In this document: positions 9,001-15,995 of the stretch, piece by piece | Numbering within the stretch: position 1 is the stretch's first letter | Layout of the letters: each line of letters begins with the position of its first letter | Assembly: GCA_016795485.1 (NCBI GenBank) | Contig: JAEUHM010000009.1 | Span: 62,001 to 126,000 of the forward strand | DNA length: 64,000 nt | Origin: Verrucomicrobiaceae bacterium | GTDB taxonomy: Bacteria; Verrucomicrobiota; Verrucomicrobiia; Verrucomicrobiales; Verrucomicrobiaceae | Direction of reading: 5' to 3' | The notes under the pieces: generated by a model | Databases searched by the model: none | Seen by the model: the letters and a program-made list of their open reading frames with translations, nothing else | What the model was told of the DNA's origin: nothing | Program-made: the position numbers and the translations under genes

Positions 9001-11154
9001 ACTCGAACCGGCTGTTAGTGAGGTGACCAGCCCAGAAGTATTGCGGAAGATGCCTGAACTTGCGGTTGTCTCCACGAGTGTCAGAAACTCCGCATCGCCA
9101 TTGCTTGTGTTGTTGATCACCACGGTAATCTGCTCCACGGCACTGCTATTGTTGTTTGCATCGGGGTCTGTCAGAGTTGCGTAAACGCTGGCTCCTGCAG
9201 CATATGACGTCATCACGGTGCCAATTGAGTCTGTAAACTGTGCTCCACACGCTGTTGAACCCCCACCCGGCGGCACAACGACTTCCGAAGTGGAAGTGAG
9301 GTTATAGTTAGCGTTGCTGGCAGTGTTGTTGATTGAACCAGCCGCATTGATCACACAACGATAACTAAACTTCGTGCTTCCTCCCCGTTGAATGATGGGA
9401 ATCACATATCCCACTTCATCTAAAGGAAACACGGTTCCCGTCGTATTGTCTGCAACTGGTGAGCCATCTCGCTTGGTAGAACCAGCCACATAGGTCAGGG
9501 ATGGGTTCAGAGGATCAAGCACTAGCAAGTTACCCAACGGAAGCAGTCCTTTGTTGTCCACGTTGATCGAGTATTCAACTGTGTCACCGACACTGTATCC
9601 TGTCGGCGCCGTATCAATCGCGAGGGTCACAGACTTGACCATTGTGGGCACAGGAAATGGAAGCACAGTCGTGCCTACATCGAGGAATGGATTTCCAGGA
9701 CCAGCAACACCCGGGTCTTGTCCCCAGGCAGCCGTAATAAGCGTTCCATCCAGCGTGTAGACGCGCATGGCACTTTGATCTTTGTCCGGGTCATAGATGA
9801 TCTTGCTGCTGTAAGCGGTCAGATCGTAGTGCACATCATACTTGTTATTCTTTGGATCGGTTTGCGACCCGTCTCGATCACCATCGTAGTCGACATAAAG
9901 CCTTGTGGCCACTTCCGGCATGACCCACACGGGGCTTCCATTCTGTGAGAGATCACTGCTTCCTGGCCCCCATCCAACGACGGCCTCCGTCGTCAGGCTA
10001 TCGGATGGCACGAGCGTGAATCCCCAGTCATGGACGTTGTTCGCAGAAGGATTGGCCCCAACCATCACGATTCCAAAAAAGGGCAAGTCGGCGGCCTGCG
10101 TGTACCGCGTGCCCGAGTTTTGTGCCAGTTGGTGCTGATACACGCCGTAAGCCGGTATGCTGAAGGTGCCTGAACCGAGTTTGGACTGGTGGTTGATGGT
10201 GATAGGACTAGAGCTTGGGTTGTAGAGAAACGCATATGCGGGATCACCGTCTGAAGCTGTTCCTACTGGAGAAAAGTATCTGCTGGACCATTGATCTTGA
10301 GGATAGAGGGTGAACCAGTCCGTCTCAAACCTTGCTCCGATGTCCCCTGTGATGAGTTGAGCTTGCACGGGCTTGTTCGCCGTCACTTTAGCCCCTTTCA
10401 AGACCCCTCCGTTAACTAGGTAGGATTCTCCTTGGTTCAATGTGAACGTGGTCGCTCCTCCGGTTGCAGGGCCATTCACATCGACCGTCACTGATGTCGC
10501 ATTCTCGCGAGCCATTACCATAAGGCCAACGTATTCAAACATGGATGCGGCAGACACATCCTGCCCCACCGGTGAAGTGAACTCGTAGCCATAATCCGTC
10601 GTAGCTGTGACTTCGACGGAGCCAGCCAACACCGAACCCGGTGTGGTGGCCCACGAAGTTCTTGTTACCACCAAGGCCTTTGTGCCACCAAAGCGGTCAC
10701 GTCCATCGTAGAGAACCGCAGACGGATTTCTGGGCAACGTGATGAGGTTTCGCAAGTTGATGACAGCACCAGAAGAAAGGCCCGCCGGATCATTTGCCAT
10801 TCCCGGCGGTACACCGTTCGCGTTGTTGCCGTCTCCCCAAATCTTTGTGGTGGCCTGGACGGGATTATTGATATCAACCTCGTAGCCATCCTCCCATTCA
10901 TCGTAGTGAATGATCGTCCCGGTGCCCGTTGCCACGATCGAAATAACAGACTCCATCGTCGTCCCAACCACTCCAGATGCTGGCTCGATGGCGACGAATG
11001 CCGTCCTGACCTGCGATTCTGGCATCGGCACATAAAAGTCGTGAATGATATTCGCAGCGTTCCCCCATGTCGTGCCGAGCATGAGGAGGCAGACCATCAA
11101 GGTCTTTAGCAGGCAACACGGCTGCCTTAAATTGTATCCAGGGGACGTTTTCAC
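1..11154 (-). CDS. Giant secreted multidomain protein with SdrD-like/DUF11 repeats (C-terminus outside window)
   Basis: This frame stays open for 3,718 codons and runs off the left edge. I chose GTG at 11154 because it gives a signal peptide with basic residues, a hydrophobic stretch (LMVCLLMLG) and a likely cleavage after GNA; internal ATGs at 11097 and 11082 would remove the basic part. Seen in order: a ~350-residue head resembling IgGFc-binding-type N-terminal domains, a DUF11-like repeat (about 9480-9650), a DNRLRE-like module (about 8240-8740), two more DUF11-like repeats (about 5790-6460), two SdrD_B-like modules, a 13-unit tandem array (1054-5043), then three more SdrD_B-like modules toward position 1. 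Spot checks near 1, 1350, 7500 and 11100 all keep the same phase, so there is no net frameshift. It is inferred to be a calcium-stabilised surface stalk or adhesin. No anchor is visible because the C-terminus is missing. Confidence 0.93.
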   Translation of the reverse strand, partial: MKTSPGYNLRQPCCLLKTLMVCLLMLGTTWGNAANIIHDFYVPMPESQVRTAFVAIEPASGVVGTTMESVISIVATGTGTIIHYDEWEDGYEVDINNPVQATTKIWGDGNNANGVPPGMANDPAGLSSGAVINLRNLITLPRNPSAVLYDGRDRFGGTKALVVTRTSWATTPGSVLAGSVEVTATTDYGYEFTSPVGQDVSAASMFEYVGLMVMARENATSVTVDVNGPATGGATTFTLNQGESYLVNGGVLKGAKVTANKPVQAQLITGDIGARFETDWFTLYPQDQWSSRYFSPVGTASDGDPAYAFLYNPSSSPITINHQSKLGSGTFSIPAYGVYQHQLAQNSGTRYTQAADLPFFGIVMVGANPSANNVHDWGFTLVPSDSLTTEAVVGWGPGSSDLSQNGSPVWVMPEVATRLYVDYDGDRDGSQTDPKNNKYDVHYDLTAYSSKIIYDPDKDQSAMRVYTLDGTLITAAWGQDPGVAGPGNPFLDVGTTVLPFPVPTMVKSVTLAIDTAPTGYSVGDTVEYSINVDNKGLLPLGNLLVLDPLNPSLTYVAGSTKRDGSPVADNTTGTVFPLDEVGYVIPIIQRGGSTKFSYRCVINAAGSINNTASNANYNLTSTSEVVVPPGGGSTACGAQFTDSIGTVMTSYAAGASVYATLTDPDANNNSSAVEQITVVINNTSNGDAEFLTLVETTASSGIFRNTSGLVTSLTAGSSQMDSTLLVAPGNSLSFTYTDPEFNETCSGNATVSVPTQTKVLYLSTNGTGTPDQDMDRVDPVATGDSTTATSETLSATVGGLVSTTLSATKDTWLNSVSSTLNYGSSTTFNIDRQGGGVGEERAMLQFDLSSIPTGAVITSAQLVLTKTGGATVTQNVDLYRVTNTWTEGTQNGSAGAASWSQRQSGTSWTSAGGDYNSTADASVPVSTNGNYTWDIASLVQGWVNGSIANNGIMLASPDTGGDNSQQFASDENATSTIRPKLEVTYNSILQDGPATTVAKSHTIGTVTTTHTTGSGANRLMLVGISYEDDNTLGLTITGVTYAGQPLTFVKSQMSSQEAGCELWRLVNPPSGVGTLEVSTTGSGTGDEIVVGVATFAGVNQTTPLGTAVSATNSTATASVTATSASGELVFDVLALDDARSASPDSAQTQLWSATSGTVNSDGIRAGGSTKLGSASTAMTWNVTADAWTLIAVPIKPVSISSATTFSQTPSFASPFSLPSGGPINVTSYVNVISGTLPASPSVTAELKYGTTTVANLTSPTYNSGAGTLIWSGTLGSNVTIPAGQLLDLVVTSNQNGVSFTVQYDSATAPSKVSLPTTTVINVDSLAVYDAPYPGGSLVTAPASGTTVYIRSTASDPFGAYDITSMGLSVDGPGTAGDFTTTLGGGHVVATGTGTKTYEYSWVVGSTIGTYNIFVTAHEGTEGIQAQRATSVNVTFLDLGTPSVTEFTAGLNGVGTPTYAGNEQVCVRVTDLDQDLNATVVETVTAVITSATGDREVVTLTETGIHTGVFVYCIPASTTGGTGQNDGTLHAEVGDLLTVVYVDPTDSTDTSSDTATVPPPPGVDGISVTKTLVSPSDGVAVIGESVSFSIQIVNTGSNALATVPVTDTFDSTKLAFVSASPPPSSTGAGSLTWSNVGPLSSGQSVTLNVTFTALAPAAPTTNVASATGGTAGDSDSADVTVTNPHVSITKSRTSAPSAEIGDNVTFDIVLTNDGSTAIASLPLEDTFSAADFEFVSASLPPDAIGAGSLLWLDATGPGNLALGGSVTISVTLKAKGSANPAVNLARAEYTVDVNGDSPPAVQSSATVTLVAASISGSVIDDVDNSGGSTVGDLNLADVTVKLYTDPDGDGDPADGELVGITTTSASGTFSFPNLPLGKYVIVEIDPVGYGSSADSSGLNDNRVAVDITSYIDYSGVFYDHLPDPDDYAAVAGTVWNDTNVSGDFSAGETGIANVVVDLIQDVNANGFADVGEPVYQSTQTAADGSYSFAGLPPGDYVIVERDLFGWASTSSNQIAIGAVAGNSYTGRDFFDVQQGQVTGRVFHDANGNGVFDSGSESVMAGVDVIVLDQYNTQTVVTDVNGVWIASVVPGNVNVDVKESDPDFTSVFVVGYEQTAGIDPSAVTAVSGVTTDAGDDGYRQVGIVTGHLYLDVNGNGSQDIGEPNLGDVDVVITDVDLVEHRVTTDGNGDWTAWIPPGAASVDVDETDPQYPSGSDQTEGTDPTPVIAVANATISAGEDGYFVPASISGHVYLDVNGNGTQDVGEPSISGLDVLVTDSNGQTQTVTTDSSGDWTAEVPPGNTTADVSNADPQFPAGAVQTQGSDPSAVVAVGGQNTSAGIDGFYVPGTLTGHVYLDVNGDGNQDSGEPNLGQVDVQITDSNGNPQTVSTDASGNWSATVPPGLTTIDVQNSDPDMPTGVVQTDGLDPSTAVAVANSTVSAGNDGFFIPATITGHVYLDTNGDGDQDVGEPDLASLDIEITDANNAVQTVVTDPNGNWSASVPPGASSVNVVNSDPQLPSGVIQTEGNDPTVVTAVAGASTGAGIDGYFLPGTVNGHLYVDTNGNAQQDPGEPDLANVDVIVTDANGVIHIVETDSAGDWSLDVPPGMTVANVDELDPQFPASAAQTEGSDPTTVFAVAGVAISAGVDGYVILATVTGHLYIDVNGNGTQDLGEPNLADVDVIVTDVNNLQQTITTDPSGNWSVNVPPGTTTAKIVEADPQYPVESTQTEGDDPSGVIAVAATSVSAGVDGFYFPTSVTGHLYLDTNGDGDQDPGEPDIAGVDVLVTNVNGVTSTVTSDSNGIWVASVPPGQTVANVDETDPDFPVNSIQTDGADPTTVTAVVGSVSDAGYDGYYIPAILEGHLYLDVNGNGAQDLGEPNLSNVTVTVTDSGGADHLIATNGSGNWSVLVPPGVTSIKVDEFDPDYPAGSIQTDGDDPTVINALAGVTNDGGDDGYFVPATIFGHLYLDTNGDGDQDPGEPDIANVDVLIGDSNGNSQTVTSDSSGNWLALVPPGITTVDVDNADPEFPVGSSQTQGSDPGVVSALAGVSVDAGIDGYFIPAIVTGNLYLDVNGNGLQDIAEPDLPNVDLIITDANGGSMVVATGPDGAWTASLPPGSTSVNVDEADPDYPAGAVHTQGDDPTSIVALAGQTTNGGIDGYFVPATLTGHVYLDTNGNGIQDSGEPDLAAISVEVTDSNLQTHIIETDLDGNWSIQVPPGNTSVLVMESDPDFPSGAIQTEGTNPGTVVAVAGASLSGGVDGYYRPAEISGHVYLDVNGNGSQDSSEPDLADIDVFVVDSNGNSQTVTTDSSGNWSATVPPGVSAIDIDNADTEFPAGGVQTEGTDPGLVIAVAAQTTHAGNDGYFIPGFIEGSVAKDTDNDDLPDSGVNLATINIYSDPNGDGDPSDGTLAIGPIMTNASGSYSSGQLPPGSYVVIVEPVPDTLHVLEGDRTDAQDDSSDANVSNRMIAVTIAAGETDDGNDFLVEEPASIGNLVWHDIDNNGVRDLGETGIVGVTIELLDDLGNSIDSDPLTSGVQSTITVTDGSGAYAFTGIRPGSYQLRILAPPVLYPLSSTVTDELDNGEDGDDNGVQSTTTGPVYSPVFLVMAGETETTLDFGFLETEGLYSISGQVRDDFDADANFSDNDQPVPNVTIRLFADSNGSGTFEPGVDTLLDTTLTDGLGNYVFLGLPNGTYFVQETDPVTASSTADTESANDNLIKVL
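1054..5043 (-). repeat. Thirteen tandem 102-residue calcium-loop repeats inside the giant protein
   Basis: The segment coding for GHxYLD recurs at top-strand positions 1352, 1658, 1964, 2270, 2576, 2882, 3188, 3494, 3800, 4106, 4412 and 4718, always exactly 306 nt apart. These twelve units cover 1054-4725. A divergent thirteenth unit of 318 nt covers 4726-5043. Each unit carries DxNGxGxQDxxEPD, which fits the 1-3-5-7-9-12 spacing of an EF-hand-type loop, then a VTDxxG-type strand, VPPGxT, and a QTxGxDPxxVxAV segment. The units differ substantially at DNA level, so the array is old or diversifying rather than freshly amplified. Confidence 0.92.
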
Positions 11155-11188
11155 GAGGTTGAGGAGGGAAAATAGTGAACTTTCGTTA

Positions 11189-11215
11189 ATTTTAATGCAT
11201 TTTTCATAATTTCAA
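11189..11215 (-). promoter_or_regulatory. Candidate promoter for the giant SdrD-like gene
   Basis: On the minus strand TTGAAA (11215-11210) and TAAAAT (11194-11189) are 15 nt apart, in an AT-rich patch just upstream of the GTG at 11154. The spacing is shorter than the ideal 17. No Shine-Dalgarno sequence is visible before the GTG. The rest of the 218-bp divergent gap to the next gene has a TTGACA at 11331 on the plus strand but no good -10 after it. Confidence 0.25.
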
Positions 11216-11372
11216 TACTAAATAGTAACAACTATTCCCCTTATTCTGCTCTTCAGGCCCCTCCCTCCTACCCGTTGCCCCCTGATCCACCCCTAAAATC
11301 GCGGCAACCAACCGGCATCGTTGACAGTAAAGACTTCTACCCCAATCGTCCTCCCCCTTTATTTAATCGCGA

Positions 11373-12560
11373 ATGAAACACCCAGCGTCCCTGCCCGAGA
11401 AGGCCTTCGTCTCTCACGCCCCGGGCTATTGGCTAGGCTCCAACGTCCCTGAGGCCGATTGGAACAGTTCTGCTTGGCAGCTAAAAAACCGCATCACATC
11501 CCTGGCCCATTTGGAGCAACACTTGAGCCTTACCCGTGAGGAACGTGCTGGCGTTTTGCTCAGTGGGGACAAATTGGCACTCGCGATAACCCCCCATTAT
11601 TTTAACCTGATAGACAAAGACGACCCCGACTGCCCCATACGCCGTCAGGTCGTACCCCGGATCGAAGAGACCCTCGACGACCCCGCGGAAATGACAGATC
11701 CGTGCGGAGAAGATTCCCACATGCCAGTTCCCGGATTAGTCCACCGCTACCCAGACCGGGTTCTATTCTTGGTTACGGACCGCTGTGCTTCTTACTGCCG
11801 CTACTGCACCCGCTCTAGAGTGGTCTCTGGGGCCGGAGAGCAGGAACTGCACACGGAGTTCGAAGCGGCCTACCGTTACCTGGAACAGCACACCGAAATC
11901 CGAGACGTGCTACTATCAGGCGGCGACCCTCTTCTCTTTTCGGATGCAAAACTGGACGCCATCTTGACCCGCCTCCGCTCTATCCCTCACATCGAGTTTG
12001 TTCGCATAGGCAGCCGCGTGCCCATCTTCTTACCTCAGCGCATCACCCCTGAGCTGTGCCAGATGCTTCAGAAGCATCATCCGCTGTTCTTGAGCATCCA
12101 CACCAATCACCCACGCGAACTCACCACCGAGGTCCGTGCTGGACTGGAGCGCTTGGCCAATCACGGCGTTCCACTCGGCAACCAGAGCGTGCTGCTGAAA
12201 GGCGTGAATGACGACCCTGAGGTCATGAAGTCCCTCGTCCACAAACTACTCATGTGCCGAGTCCGTCCGTACTACCTTTATCAGTGTGATTTGATCAAAG
12301 GTTCATCCCACCTCCGCACAAGCGTCAAAAAAGGTCTTGAGATCATCGAGTCGCTTCGTGGTCACACCACCGGATACGCCGTGCCCCAATTTGTTATAGA
12401 TGCGCCCGGAGGAGGTGGTAAAGTACCCGTGAACCCGGACTACGTCCTCCAGCACGCGCCTCACCGCACTCTCATTCGTAACTTCGAGCATCGCACCTTC
12501 GAGTATCCTGAACCCTCACAGGCCGCATTGCCGACCAACGAGCCTACTTTCCATCCTTAA
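11373..12560 (+). CDS. kamA: KamA-family radical SAM lysine 2,3-aminomutase
   Basis: This is a radical SAM, PLP-dependent aminomutase of 395 residues, close to the usual length of L-lysine 2,3-aminomutase and longer than the EF-P modifying EpmB. The iron-sulfur CxxxCxxC is C138-C142-C145 in the segment TDRCASYCRYCTRSR. The PLP lysine is predicted to be K350 in the glycine-rich PGGGGKVP motif. The family interconverts L-lysine and L-beta-lysine, either for lysine fermentation or for beta-lysine osmolytes. No EF-P, EpmA, 5,6-aminomutase or beta-lysine acetyltransferase gene is nearby, so the downstream use is open. It is first of three tightly packed genes; the next start is 3 nt after its stop. 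Family call is firm; exact substrate is not proven by sequence. Confidence 0.85.
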   Translation: MKHPASLPEKAFVSHAPGYWLGSNVPEADWNSSAWQLKNRITSLAHLEQHLSLTREERAGVLLSGDKLALAITPHYFNLIDKDDPDCPIRRQVVPRIEETLDDPAEMTDPCGEDSHMPVPGLVHRYPDRVLFLVTDRCASYCRYCTRSRVVSGAGEQELHTEFEAAYRYLEQHTEIRDVLLSGGDPLLFSDAKLDAILTRLRSIPHIEFVRIGSRVPIFLPQRITPELCQMLQKHHPLFLSIHTNHPRELTTEVRAGLERLANHGVPLGNQSVLLKGVNDDPEVMKSLVHKLLMCRVRPYYLYQCDLIKGSSHLRTSVKKGLEIIESLRGHTTGYAVPQFVIDAPGGGGKVPVNPDYVLQHAPHRTLIRNFEHRTFEYPEPSQAALPTNEPTFHP

Positions 12561-12563
12561 ATC

Positions 12564-13763
12564 ATGACAGAAGCCGAACGGCACTCAGCATCAGATCAGG
12601 CAGAAAGCTCCAAACAGCGGGGTTTTCGTCTGCTTCTGGCCGCAGCGTGCTGGATTGTGCTGCTGGCAGGCATGAAGGCTGCAGCAGGCATTCTTCTTCC
12701 CATCGCCTTCGGGTTTTTCCTCGCCGTCCTCAGCTATCCGCTGATTCGTCTGCTCGTGAGATGCCGGGTGCCCCGCGTCCTCGCATTGGGTATCACCATC
12801 CTACTGAACATCGCCGCTGTCGTCGGCATTGGCAAAATTGCAGTCGATTTGATCATCGCATTCCAAAGAGACGTTCCCTCTTACATCAAAGCAATGGAGA
12901 GCCAGATCAATCAAGCTGCTGAGTGGCTTCAGAAGCAAGGAGTTGAGGGCGCAGTCGAGACCGCACATGGCATGTTTGATTGGAATGGCATCGTCAACTA
13001 CATGACTCAGCAGAGCGTCATGGCCAACGTCGGCAGCATGTTAGGAAGCACCTTTGGCACCGTTGCCACTGCCTTTGCGAGCATCATCATGACATTTCTC
13101 GTGATGATCTTCATCCTCATGGAAGCGCATGGAACGCACGGCCGTTTTGCAGCCGTAAAGCTCTCCGGTGGCCCAGACCTCACTTCATTGCTGCAATCCG
13201 TGTCTGACATTCAGCAGTATCTCGGAGTCAAAACTCTCATCTCGGCCCTTACCGGCATCCTCGCTGGCTTTTGGTGCTGGATGTTTGATCTCAAGTACCC
13301 GCTACTTTGGGCCATCCTCGCCTTCGTCTGCAATTTCATCCCCGCAGTCGGCTCGACCGCAGCCTCTCTGCCTGCCATCATTGAGGCACTCGTTCAAGAC
13401 GGCTGGGGCAATGCCCTCGGTATTGCTCTGGGCTACGGTGGCATCAACTTCTGTCTCGACAACTTCGTGCAGCCAACTCTGCTCGGCCGCAGGTTCGGCA
13501 TTTCGCCGCTGCTCATCATCCTGTCCGTCATCTTTTGGGGCTGGCTGTGGGGACCAGTGGGCATGTTCCTAGCCGTGCCGCTGACGATGGTGTTCAAGGT
13601 CCTGCTCGACAACTCAGAGGAGTTCCGCTGGCTCTCGGTCGCTATGTCAAAAAAGAACGTCACCGCCTCCGGAGAAGTCTTCCTTGAGGACTATGGACTC
13701 TCGCCTGAGGATCTCGAAGCCATCGGCGGCGGTGCAGCCACTGAAGTGCCCAGACGACACTGA
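12564..13763 (+). CDS. AI-2E family (UPF0118/PerM-like) membrane transporter
   Basis: A 399-residue polytopic inner-membrane protein. Hydrophobic helices are near residues 21-62, 70-100, 160-187, 222-275 and 283-345. The family signature is clear: NFIPAVGS (257-264) and PTLLGRRFGISPL (304-316), then the FWGWLWGPVGMFLAVPL segment. A soluble helical stretch between the second and third hydrophobic groups (about 101-158) is also typical. Members have been linked to autoinducer-2 export and, for some UPF0118 proteins, Na+(Li+)/H+ antiport; substrate cannot be read from sequence. It starts 3 nt after kamA and its stop abuts the next ATG, so co-transcription and translational coupling are likely. 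Confidence 0.88.
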   Translation: MTEAERHSASDQAESSKQRGFRLLLAAACWIVLLAGMKAAAGILLPIAFGFFLAVLSYPLIRLLVRCRVPRVLALGITILLNIAAVVGIGKIAVDLIIAFQRDVPSYIKAMESQINQAAEWLQKQGVEGAVETAHGMFDWNGIVNYMTQQSVMANVGSMLGSTFGTVATAFASIIMTFLVMIFILMEAHGTHGRFAAVKLSGGPDLTSLLQSVSDIQQYLGVKTLISALTGILAGFWCWMFDLKYPLLWAILAFVCNFIPAVGSTAASLPAIIEALVQDGWGNALGIALGYGGINFCLDNFVQPTLLGRRFGISPLLIILSVIFWGWLWGPVGMFLAVPLTMVFKVLLDNSEEFRWLSVAMSKKNVTASGEVFLEDYGLSPEDLEAIGGGAATEVPRRH

Positions 13764-14489
13764 ATGGTCGAAGTTCTCCCCTTCCCGGCCGCTCTTCAGT
13801 CTCCCTTCAGCACTAGCGTGCGATTGGTGCATAGTTTTGATGAACTTCTAAGCACCCCCTTTCAAGCAGATGTGAACGCCCTCTGCTGGCAAAGAAAACT
13901 CGACGGCGACTTCAGCGAACTTCTTCAACACATCGAGTCAGATACTGACATTGTCATACTCGACGAAGCCCCTTTCCAAAGAATGCCGCTCAGCGCTGCA
14001 GGAAAGATCGCTTCTCAAGCCATGCTAGCCGACTTCACGCGCCTCCTGAACGCCGGGCTTCAGCCAACCATTGAGTGCGTCAACGGATACCAACGGGATG
14101 ATCCCGACAGCCCAGTGCAAACTGATGTCTTTTCGTTTCACGTCGACAGCGCCACTACCGAAACCGACACGTGGCTCTGTACTTACCACGGACCGTGCTC
14201 CGAAGCCCTTCTTAATACAGACGCCATCCCGCGCATTCACGTTCCCGAAACCAGGGCACGGCTGCTTGCAGACTATGGAGGCGAAGATGACGCGGACTTT
14301 GTCGAGTGGTTAGCCGATAACTGCTTCGATCTGCACTACGTACCCCGAACAGGCGCCAAGGCATACAGTTTCGGCCTCGGCAACCTCTGGCGCATCTCCA
14401 CGCAACATCCTGGTGCCAAAGTACCGCCCTGCGTTCATCGCGCTCCACCCACTTCTCCGGGAGAACGCCGACTCCTGCTCATCAGTTGA
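13764..14489 (+). CDS. DUF1826-like protein
   Basis: A 241-residue soluble protein whose ATG directly follows the stop of the AI-2E gene. The pattern fits DUF1826: NALCWQRKLDGDF near residue 38, FHVDS near 125, LCTYHGPCSEAL near 138, and a C-terminal VHRAPPT segment. The repeated His/Cys positions would suit metal binding, and family members often occur in zinc-homeostasis contexts, but no zinc transporter or Zur-like gene is seen here. No signal peptide or membrane segment. It is the last gene of the kamA unit and ends 3 nt before the convergent AraC gene. The family call is by recalled motif, not a search. Confidence 0.6.
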   Translation: MVEVLPFPAALQSPFSTSVRLVHSFDELLSTPFQADVNALCWQRKLDGDFSELLQHIESDTDIVILDEAPFQRMPLSAAGKIASQAMLADFTRLLNAGLQPTIECVNGYQRDDPDSPVQTDVFSFHVDSATTETDTWLCTYHGPCSEALLNTDAIPRIHVPETRARLLADYGGEDDADFVEWLADNCFDLHYVPRTGAKAYSFGLGNLWRISTQHPGAKVPPCVHRAPPTSPGERRLLLIS

Positions 14490-14492
14490 TGT

Positions 14493-15365
14493 TTACTCGG
14501 TAGAATCGCTCGGCTTCTGCCCCGCCTCGGTCTCGCGGTACACCGTTGGCGAGAGCAACGTGAAACGTTTGAAGTCTTTGCTGAAGTAGAACTGATCAGA
14601 GTAGCCAACTTGCCGCGCTACATCCTTGACGGGGTCAGTACTCTCCAACAATCGGCGCTTAGCTTGCTGAATGCGGTAATGTCTCAGCCAATCGATCGGC
14701 GATGAGCCAACAGCCGACCGAAACGTCCTGGTAAAGTGCGAAGGACTCATTCCAGCTACATCCGCAAGGTCAGAAATGCGCAACGGCTTGTGATAATACA
14801 GCCGCATGTGCTGCACCGTGCGCTCCACAGGTGGCGGCAGCAGTTCCATCGCTGAAATGGGATGCTTTTGTCTCGATTCCCAGCACAGAGCCAGCACGGT
14901 GGAGGTGTGCACATTGATCCATGCGGCATTCACAGGGGTGTCCACCTTCATCAGACCAAAGATCGCCTCGTATTCAGCCACCACCTTCTCTCCGTTCAGT
15001 TCATCGAACACCGGACGGGCTTCACCCGATAGGATTTTCCATACTCGGTCCATATTGGATCCCTCCACGCGAATCCAATCCACTTCCCATGGCTCTTTGC
15101 GATCAGCGCCATAACTGTGCGGGTGGTGGCAGTTCACCCACGCAAGCTGTCCAGCTTTCACCGAGTGATTCTTGCCGCGAGTCTTCACCCAGCCCTTGCC
15201 AGATCGGCAATAGATGAGTTCATGGCCAGGATAGTAGTCCCGCTCAATCACATGATCTGGACCTGCCGCCAGCCGCCCCGCCCTCACTACCGTGAGAAAC
15301 ACCTCGCGTAACGGATCAGGTGCTACACCAAACAGCGAGATGAGAAATCGAGTTGCCTCTGCCAT
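14493..15365 (-). CDS. AraC-family transcriptional regulator
   Basis: 290 residues, starting at ATG 15365. The N-terminal ~165 residues look like an AraC-type cupin sensor (segments YPGHELIYCRSGKGWV and AGQLAWVNCHHPHSYG). The last ~100 residues form the paired helix-turn-helix DNA-binding domain: ISDLADVAGMSPSHFTRTFR is the first recognition unit, followed by ARQVGYSDQFYFSKDFKRF. The second helix-turn-helix matches the AraC signature well. AraC proteins of this layout usually answer to sugars. The closest carbohydrate gene is the GH5-like enzyme at 17341-18735, but nothing shows a regulatory link. It is transcribed divergently from the McsA-like gene across 108 bp and convergently with the DUF1826-like gene. 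Confidence 0.9.
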   Translation of the reverse strand: MAEATRFLISLFGVAPDPLREVFLTVVRAGRLAAGPDHVIERDYYPGHELIYCRSGKGWVKTRGKNHSVKAGQLAWVNCHHPHSYGADRKEPWEVDWIRVEGSNMDRVWKILSGEARPVFDELNGEKVVAEYEAIFGLMKVDTPVNAAWINVHTSTVLALCWESRQKHPISAMELLPPPVERTVQHMRLYYHKPLRISDLADVAGMSPSHFTRTFRSAVGSSPIDWLRHYRIQQAKRRLLESTDPVKDVARQVGYSDQFYFSKDFKRFTLLSPTVYRETEAGQKPSDSTE

Positions 15366-15473
15366 GGTCGGATTTTACAGTACCACTTCGTTTGCTGCAA
15401 CTCCCGTGATTCATCTTGAGCCGTCGGACATCCTGAGCGTTGTTGCAGGCGTAGACATTTTCACCAGACCCAA

Positions 15474-15983
15474 ATGAAGTGCGACCTTTGCAACAATAAA
15501 GCCTCAGTCTTCCTGACCCAGATCATTAAGGATCAGATGACGACGGTGAACTTGTGCGAAAAATGCTCCAAACAAAAGGGCGTCACTGACACGACAGGCT
15601 TCAGTCTTGCTGAAGAGTTTCTCGGGCCTGTTTCTGCACGTGCAGACGAGCTCTCCTGCCCGGCATGTGGCTTTACTCAGAGTCAGTTGAAGAAAATCGG
15701 ACGGATGGGCTGCCCGGAGTGCTACACCACCTTCCGTGACGGACTGGAGAACCTTCTGGCCGCGATGCACAAGGGGACCAGCCATGTCGGCAAAGTCCCC
15801 GGCAAGTCCTCCGTCAAGTTCCCCGAGCGAAAGGCTCCTCCTGCCCCCAAGTTGCAGGAAGTTGACAAGAAGAAGCTGATTGAGTCTCTCCGCACAAAGT
15901 TGGAGGCGGCTGTGTCTGAGGAGCGTTACGAGGACGCAGCTCAGTTGAAGCGTCAGATCAATGAACTGAGCAACAAGTCCTGA
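15474..15983 (+). CDS. McsA-like zinc-finger/UVR-motif protein
   Basis: 169 residues. Three CxxC pairs are visible: C3/C6, C28/C31, C62/C65, plus C80/C83, giving eight cysteines arranged as two zinc-finger-like units, followed by a UVR (UvrB/UvrC) coiled motif at about 132-166. This is the McsA architecture. In Firmicutes McsA activates the arginine kinase McsB and works with CtsR and ClpC in protein quality control. None of those genes lies in this window, so the partner here is unknown. The protein is short, soluble and single-gene in context: divergent from the AraC gene, and converging with the subtilase 12 nt downstream. Confidence 0.82.
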   Translation: MKCDLCNNKASVFLTQIIKDQMTTVNLCEKCSKQKGVTDTTGFSLAEEFLGPVSARADELSCPACGFTQSQLKKIGRMGCPECYTTFRDGLENLLAAMHKGTSHVGKVPGKSSVKFPERKAPPAPKLQEVDKKKLIESLRTKLEAAVSEERYEDAAQLKRQINELSNKS

Positions 15984-15995
15984 GCGCGGCACGAT

